From the NCBI GenBank assembly GCA_002342805.1, contig DDQW01000102.1, positions 1 through 28,505 on the forward strand: DNA of 28,505 bases, given 5' to 3'. This document shows positions 23,436 through 28,505 of this stretch, in pieces (within the stretch, counting starts at the first letter, position 1; every line of letters starts with the position of its first letter). The DNA is from Clostridiales bacterium UBA2432 (GTDB lineage: Bacteria > Bacillota > Clostridia > Lachnospirales > Vallitaleaceae). The position numbers were made by a program, and so were the translations under genes. The notes beneath the pieces were generated by a model. The model was not told where the DNA came from. It saw only the letters and a program-made list of their open reading frames with translations, and ran no database searches.

Positions 23436-24887
23436 ATGAAGACAGTATTAGAAATGGCAAATCAGTTAAAAAACAAAGAAGTAAGCAGCCTCGAATTGGT
23501 TGAATCATATATAAACCGAATTCATGATGTAGAGCAGCATGTGAATGCTTTTTTATATATGGATGAAGAGGCAATTAAAGCTCAAGCAAAGGCTATTGAC
23601 CAACGACGTACACGTGGAGAAGATCTATCAGCCTTAGCAGGTATTCCTATCAGTATCAAGGATAATATCTGTACCAAAGATATTCGGACAACATGTGCTT
23701 CAAAAATGTTGGAGAATTTTGTGCCACCCTATAATGCAACAGTCATTAATAAAATACAAGCAAAAGATATGATTTTGTTTGGAAAATTAAACATGGATGA
23801 GTTTGCTATGGGATCATCAACGGAAAATAGTGCCTTTAAAATTACAAGAAACCCTTGGAATTTAGACCATGTTCCCGGTGGAAGTTCCGGTGGTTCTGCC
23901 GCGGCTGTCGCAGCAATGATGACCCCTTTAGCACTTGGATCAGATACAGGAGGCTCTATTCGTCAACCTGCAAGTTACTGTGGTGTTGTTGGATTAAAAC
24001 CGACCTATGGACGCGTATCACGTTTTGGCCTCGTTGCCTTTGCATCGTCCTTAGACCAAATCGGTCCCTTGGGCCAAAATGTTGAAGATGTTGCCCTTGC
24101 CATGAATGTTATCGGTGGACATGATACAATGGATTCAACAAGTGCTCCTGTGGAGGCTCCAGATTATACAGGGAAACTTAAGGAATCATTAAAAGGGAAA
24201 CGTATAGGTCTTCCGCTTGAATTTTTTGGGGATGGTATTAACGCAGAGGTTAAAGAAGCTGTATTAGCTGCAGCCAAAGAATATGAAAAACTCGGTGCAA
24301 TTGTTGAAGAAGTTCGCTTTGACTTATCGAATCTTTCTCTGCCGGCCTACTATTTAATCTCCTCAGCAGAAGCATCCTCTAACCTTGCGCGATATGACGG
24401 TATTAAATACGGATATCGTACACCGGAGTTTGAGAATCTTCTTGACTTATATCAAAAAACGCGAGATGAAGCCTTTGGAAAAGAAGTGAAACGACGTATC
24501 ATGTTAGGAACTTACGCACTTAGTTCAGGTTACTATGATGCATATTATAAAAAAGCACAACAAGTACGAACATTAATTAAACAAGAATTCGACCAACTCT
24601 TTGAAAAATATGATGTTCTTTTAACACCAACAGGACCGACAACGGCATTTAAAGTCGGAGCTAAGACAGATAATCCGGTTGAAATGTATTTGACAGATAT
24701 ATGTACAGTGCCTATTAATATTGCCGGAGTACCCGCAATATCTATTAATTGTGGCTATGATCAAAATGGTCTTCCCATCGGCCTGCAATTGATTGGTAAA
24801 GCATTTGATGAACAAACCATATTAAACTTTGCATATCAATATGAGCAACATGCCAATGTGGACAAACGAACAGTTACGATAGGATAG
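23436..24887 (+). CDS. gatA: Glutamyl/aspartyl-tRNA amidotransferase subunit A
   Basis: Amidase-signature glutaminase that releases ammonia for GatB; 483 aa, the normal length. The Ser-cis-Ser-Lys triad is complete: Lys75 in ISIKDN, cis-Ser150 in GGSSGGS, and nucleophile Ser174 in TGGSIRQPA. The spacing between them (75 and 24 residues) equals that of the Staphylococcus enzyme. GLKPTYGRVSRFGLVAFASSLDQIGP is the expected region after the nucleophile. AGGAGG precedes the ATG. It lies between gatC and gatB with gaps of 10 bases. Confidence 0.97.
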   Translation: MKTVLEMANQLKNKEVSSLELVESYINRIHDVEQHVNAFLYMDEEAIKAQAKAIDQRRTRGEDLSALAGIPISIKDNICTKDIRTTCASKMLENFVPPYNATVINKIQAKDMILFGKLNMDEFAMGSSTENSAFKITRNPWNLDHVPGGSSGGSAAAVAAMMTPLALGSDTGGSIRQPASYCGVVGLKPTYGRVSRFGLVAFASSLDQIGPLGQNVEDVALAMNVIGGHDTMDSTSAPVEAPDYTGKLKESLKGKRIGLPLEFFGDGINAEVKEAVLAAAKEYEKLGAIVEEVRFDLSNLSLPAYYLISSAEASSNLARYDGIKYGYRTPEFENLLDLYQKTRDEAFGKEVKRRIMLGTYALSSGYYDAYYKKAQQVRTLIKQEFDQLFEKYDVLLTPTGPTTAFKVGAKTDNPVEMYLTDICTVPINIAGVPAISINCGYDQNGLPIGLQLIGKAFDEQTILNFAYQYEQHANVDKRTVTIG

Positions 24888-24897
24888 AGGTGGAACC

Positions 24898-26337
24898 ATG
24901 GCTTATAAAGATTATGAAATTGTTATTGGACTCGAAGTCCATTCAGAATTAAAAACAAAAAGTAAGATATATTGTTCTTGTACAACAGAGTTTGGTGGGG
25001 ACCCCAATACCCATTGCTGTCCGATTTGTACAGGTATGCCGGGAACACTGCCGGTACTTAACGGCATGGTGGTCGAGTATGCAATTAAGGCCGGACTGGC
25101 TACAAACTGCAAGATTCATCAGTTTTCCAAGCAAGACCGTAAAAACTATTTTTATCCGGACTTACCCAAAGCATATCAAACGTCCCAATATGATTTGCCA
25201 TTGTGCTATGAAGGTTATGTGGATATTGAAACCAACGGGGAAGAAAAGCGAATCGGTCTTACCCGGATCCATATAGAAGAAGATGCCGGTAAACTTATTC
25301 ATGAAGCGAACGGAACCTTTGTCGATTACAATCGTTGTGGTGTTCCGCTTATTGAAATCGTTACAGAGCCTGACTTGCGTTCGCCGGAAGAGATACGTGT
25401 CTTCTTATCAAAACTTCGATCCATACTATTATACGCTGATGTCTCAGATTGCCGTATGAATGAAGGATCCTTCCGCTGTGATGTCAACCTGTCGGTACGA
25501 AAAAAAGGCGCGACAACCCTTGGAACACGGACAGAGATGAAAAATATTAACTCCTTTAACTTTGCCTTTAAAGCAGCCGAATATGAAGCCAAACGTCAGA
25601 TTAAGCTGATCGAAAGCGGTGGAAATGTTGTTCAAGAAACACGCCGGTGGGATGAAGCAAAAGGTGTGACGATTTCCATGCGTAGCAAGGAAGAAGCTCA
25701 TGATTATCGCTATTTTCCTGCGCCCGATTTGATGCCGATTGTAACTTCTGATGAAGAAATAGAGCGTATACGACAAACCATACCGGAATTGCCGGATGTA
25801 CGTATGAAGCGTTATATGGAAAACGACGGATTGTCCCTTTATGATAGCGAACTTCTTGTAGCGTCGATGAAAATTTCTGATTATTTTGACCAAGCATGTA
25901 AACAAACAAAAAACAAAAAAGTCTTGGCAAATATAATTATTTCAGAAGCTTTTTCACGAATGAATGAAGATGAAAAAGAATTAGGTGAAATCCCGATTTC
26001 AGCAGAAAATCTTGGCAAATTAGCGCATTTAGTGGATACAAATGTTATTAGTTCAAGCATTGCAAAAAAGGTTTTTGCAATCATGTGGGAACACGATGAC
26101 GATCCGGAAATAATTGTCGAAAAAGAAGGATTAAAGCAGATTAGTGATGATGGTGCCTTACGTCAAATGGCCGAAGAAGTCATTGCCAAAAATGACAAAG
26201 TGGTACAAGATTATTTGTCAGGTAAGGAAGCGGCTATTCAAGCCCTTATGGGACAAATGATGGCAAGAACAAAAGGAAAAGCTAACCCGAAAATGGTTAT
26301 TGATTTATTGAAAGAGATCCTAAATACTAAAAAATAG
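24898..26337 (+). CDS. gatB: Glutamyl/aspartyl-tRNA amidotransferase subunit B
   Basis: Kinase/transamidase subunit that phosphorylates the Glu of Glu-tRNA-Gln and exchanges it for ammonia; 479 aa. The start has the family pattern YEIVIGLEVHSEL. The N-terminal zinc-type cysteines are Cys26/Cys28 and Cys41/Cys44 within YCSC and CPIC. The signature FYPDLPKAYQTSQYD lies near 82-96. The C-terminal helical and YqeY domains, from about 300, bind tRNA and end in ARTKGKANPKMV. GAGGTGG precedes the ATG. The next gene starts 13 bases downstream with no terminator between, so it may be in the same transcript. Confidence 0.97.
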   Translation: MAYKDYEIVIGLEVHSELKTKSKIYCSCTTEFGGDPNTHCCPICTGMPGTLPVLNGMVVEYAIKAGLATNCKIHQFSKQDRKNYFYPDLPKAYQTSQYDLPLCYEGYVDIETNGEEKRIGLTRIHIEEDAGKLIHEANGTFVDYNRCGVPLIEIVTEPDLRSPEEIRVFLSKLRSILLYADVSDCRMNEGSFRCDVNLSVRKKGATTLGTRTEMKNINSFNFAFKAAEYEAKRQIKLIESGGNVVQETRRWDEAKGVTISMRSKEEAHDYRYFPAPDLMPIVTSDEEIERIRQTIPELPDVRMKRYMENDGLSLYDSELLVASMKISDYFDQACKQTKNKKVLANIIISEAFSRMNEDEKELGEIPISAENLGKLAHLVDTNVISSSIAKKVFAIMWEHDDDPEIIVEKEGLKQISDDGALRQMAEEVIAKNDKVVQDYLSGKEAAIQALMGQMMARTKGKANPKMVIDLLKEILNTKK

Positions 26338-26350
26338 GTGGGCTGGACTC

Positions 26351-28504
26351 ATGGTTGTAAGAGAAAAGACGCAGACAGCACAAAAAAATTACATATATAC
26401 AATGCGAAAAATGATCGAAGGTCAAAAGACAGAACAAGCTTTGGAATTGAATATCCGTACATATGAAGAGGCACTTGCGGTCAACGATGTACAACAGATT
26501 GTGTATTGTATTTATTGTTTTGGTGTTCTCGAAGAGACGAGTGGTAATATTGCAAAAGCAATGACATACTATACAAGATCAACACGTCTTTCTCGAGAAC
26601 ATGATATTGAAGATTGCTTGGTAGCTTCCTTGAATAACAGAGGTAATATATATTCGGTTCATGGCGAGCTACATCTTGCCATTTCAAAATATATTGAAGC
26701 ATTGAATATCGTGCAGAATTCAAAGGATCGTGTGCAGGAACGTGTTAAACTCTTGAACAACATTGGTATACTCTATATTGAGATGGGTAATTTGCAAAAA
26801 GCCTCTGAATACACGGTTGAAGCCTTAAGATATGTTAAAAAGACAGATGACGAGGCCTTGATGTGCAAAATATATGGAAACGTTACAGAAATCTTTCTTC
26901 GCATGGGGCAACTGAACAAGGCAAAATATTATAATCAATCCAACTACGTTTTAGCTAAAAAATGTCAAATCGAGCCAGAGATTGCCTTTGTTAAAGTATA
27001 TGAAGCATTAATCCTAAGTAAAGAGCAAGGTTCATGGAGTAAAGTTCAAAGCCTCTTTGAAGAAGCCATCCGGCTCTTTGACAAACATGTCTACTTTATT
27101 GATAAATGTGAAATGATAAATCTTTTTGCCAAAGAATGCATTGAAAGAGAGCAATATGAGGTTGCCATCCAACTTCTGAACACAATGCTTAAAGACATAT
27201 GCAACAAAAACTTTAGAAATATTGAAATCACAGCCCTATCTTTACTTGAAGAAATCTATGTCAAGCAAAACAATGTTCATAAAGCTTACGAAGTCCTAAG
27301 CCGTTTATCAAAGATTAAGGAATATACCTATACTCACTTAAAAGAAAGAGAACTTGAGCGGGTAAAAAAAACGACTGTGGATCATGAACATAAGGACGAT
27401 GTAAGTGACGAAGCTAAAGGGTACGATGACGTAAAAAAATTACAGAAATCTCTTCAGATTTTAAAATCCCTCTCGGAAACAGGCCAGCATATTACGTCTT
27501 GTATAAGTGTGGAAGATTTGGTTGAGACATTGTACCAGCAAATGGGACAAATATTTACATTTGAAGGCTTTGGAATCGGCCTTAAAAACAGTCAAAATGC
27601 CTTAATTGATTACTATTATTATGAGTCAGACGAAGGTGAAATGCACAGAACATCGATTCCTTTGGACAGTCAGAATTTTCTCATGTCCCTATGTGTTCAA
27701 AACAGTAAAGAAATCATTATCTATGATGCAGATAACATACAAGAAGAAATGAACAATAACACGGTTCTTAACCCCAAAATTTACAAAACGCTTAGTCAAT
27801 CTCAGAACAAGTCCATATTGTTTAGCCCAATTATTTTTGAAAACAAAACGATTGGAGGCATTACGGTACAATCTGAAGAAAAAAATATCTTTTCGTATGT
27901 GGACTTGGAAAGTTTGCGAATTATCGCATCCTATGTTGCAATCGCAGTAACCAATATTATTAGAGCATATGATCTTACTATTGCCAATAAAAAGTTGCGA
28001 GATGCTTCCATGAAAGATGCCTTAACCAATGTCTTTAATCGAAGAGCATTAGGGCAATATATGGACAAAGAGTTGGCTAATGGAAAATCAGACAAGTTGC
28101 CGGTATGTGCGATTATGTTAGATGTGGACTTTTTTAAGCAGTACAATGATAATTATGGTCATGTCAGTGGAGATCAATGTTTAATCGAAATCACAGCAAC
28201 ATTACGTCGCGTATTTCGCCGACATCATTATCAGATTTTTCGTTATGGAGGCGATGAATTTTTTGTTGTTGTTGAGAAGTGCCCAAAAGAGCAGGCAATC
28301 CAATTACTGGAAAAGATGATTCGTTCTATAAAAACCCTGAATCTACGCCATGATTATTCCGGAGTAGCTGATTATGTTACGGTATCCGTCGGTGCCAAAT
28401 TAATCCATCATGTGAGTGATGACTATGCAAAAGTATTTAATGAAGCCGACCAAGCTTTATATAAGGTGAAGGAAAACGGCCGTAACGGTTATCACCTGGT
28501 CTAA
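26351..28504 (+). CDS. Cytoplasmic TPR-GAF-GGDEF diguanylate cyclase
   Basis: A 717-aa soluble signalling protein predicted to make cyclic di-GMP. Residues about 35-330 hold several tetratricopeptide-like repeats (for example around RGNIYSVHGELHLAISKYIEAL and NNIGILYIEMGNLQKASEY). A linker with a charged segment follows. A GAF-type sensor domain covers about 370-545. The GGDEF domain runs from about 553 to the end. Its active-site motif is RYGGDEF with GGDEF at 633-637, and the metal-binding aspartate region is LDVDFF (Asp591/Asp593), so activity is likely. The product-inhibition I-site RxxD, expected just upstream, is replaced by RHHY, so feedback inhibition at that site is unlikely. There is no signal peptide or membrane segment, so it should sense an intracellular partner or ligand. 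AGGTGGG precedes the ATG. It ends one base before the window edge. Confidence 0.93.
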   Translation: MVVREKTQTAQKNYIYTMRKMIEGQKTEQALELNIRTYEEALAVNDVQQIVYCIYCFGVLEETSGNIAKAMTYYTRSTRLSREHDIEDCLVASLNNRGNIYSVHGELHLAISKYIEALNIVQNSKDRVQERVKLLNNIGILYIEMGNLQKASEYTVEALRYVKKTDDEALMCKIYGNVTEIFLRMGQLNKAKYYNQSNYVLAKKCQIEPEIAFVKVYEALILSKEQGSWSKVQSLFEEAIRLFDKHVYFIDKCEMINLFAKECIEREQYEVAIQLLNTMLKDICNKNFRNIEITALSLLEEIYVKQNNVHKAYEVLSRLSKIKEYTYTHLKERELERVKKTTVDHEHKDDVSDEAKGYDDVKKLQKSLQILKSLSETGQHITSCISVEDLVETLYQQMGQIFTFEGFGIGLKNSQNALIDYYYYESDEGEMHRTSIPLDSQNFLMSLCVQNSKEIIIYDADNIQEEMNNNTVLNPKIYKTLSQSQNKSILFSPIIFENKTIGGITVQSEEKNIFSYVDLESLRIIASYVAIAVTNIIRAYDLTIANKKLRDASMKDALTNVFNRRALGQYMDKELANGKSDKLPVCAIMLDVDFFKQYNDNYGHVSGDQCLIEITATLRRVFRRHHYQIFRYGGDEFFVVVEKCPKEQAIQLLEKMIRSIKTLNLRHDYSGVADYVTVSVGAKLIHHVSDDYAKVFNEADQALYKVKENGRNGYHLV

Positions 28505-28505
28505 A

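Noticed and set aside
25444..25905. A 153-codon open frame on the minus strand inside gatB
   Set aside because: It lies wholly within a confidently identified gene, has no ribosome binding site and encodes no recognisable protein; it is a shadow frame.
1..28505. Mobile elements, CRISPR arrays, tRNA or rRNA genes, and defence islands
   Set aside because: I saw no transposase or integrase, no regularly spaced repeats, no long terminal repeats and no cloverleaf-like sequence; the gene content is housekeeping throughout.

Overview
The window looks like chromosomal housekeeping DNA from a low-G+C Gram-positive anaerobe of the class Clostridia, probably in or near the Lachnospirales. The evidence is the A+T-rich sequence, near-perfect AGGAGG ribosome binding sites, an McsA-McsB-ClpC arginine-phosphate proteolysis operon, Rex, DegV, a GatCAB amidotransferase, and a LigA of a divergent type that I associate with Lachnospiraceae. 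The genus cannot be fixed from the sequence. Gene density is very high. There is no gap over about 150 bases, and I see no rRNA, tRNA, CRISPR array, insertion sequence or prophage. All genes but one lie on the + strand.

Layout. (1) 49-687: TlpA-like thiol-disulfide lipoprotein. (2) 773-5080: stress operon of a 104-aa zinc-ribbon protein, mcsA, mcsB and clpC. The zinc-ribbon gene sits where ctsR normally lies. (3) 5159-5572: uncharacterised 137-aa protein, followed by a terminator. (4) 5647-7017: radA. (5) 7099-11237: degV, an acidic lipoprotein and leuS. (6) 11332-12477: an isocitrate dehydrogenase with its own promoter and a terminator it shares with the convergent ABC-F gene. (7) 12553-14445, minus strand: an ABC-F translation factor, divergent from (8) 14589-20363: rex, a coiled-coil protein, acpS, nnr, alr and a MATE exporter. 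(9) 20399-23083: yebC and ligA, which abut exactly. (10) 23138-28504: gatC, gatA, gatB and a cytoplasmic TPR-GAF-GGDEF diguanylate cyclase.

How the genes fit together. McsA/McsB mark damaged proteins with arginine phosphate, and ClpC recognises and unfolds them for ClpP. RadA and LigA serve DNA repair. LeuS and GatCAB charge tRNA, and the ABC-F protein acts at the ribosome. Rex reads the NADH/NAD+ ratio, and a plausible Rex operator overlaps its own promoter next to the divergent ABC-F promoter. AcpS, Nnr and Alr supply holo-ACP, repaired NAD(P)H and D-alanine.

I do not see a clear new defence or mobile system. The points most worth a second look are the stress operon without CtsR, with an inverted repeat around its -10 box; the rex/ABC-F control region; the unusual cofactor-pocket residues of the isocitrate dehydrogenase; the divergent LigA; a terminator-like hairpin inside acpS; and three uncharacterised proteins (104, 137 and 202 aa).
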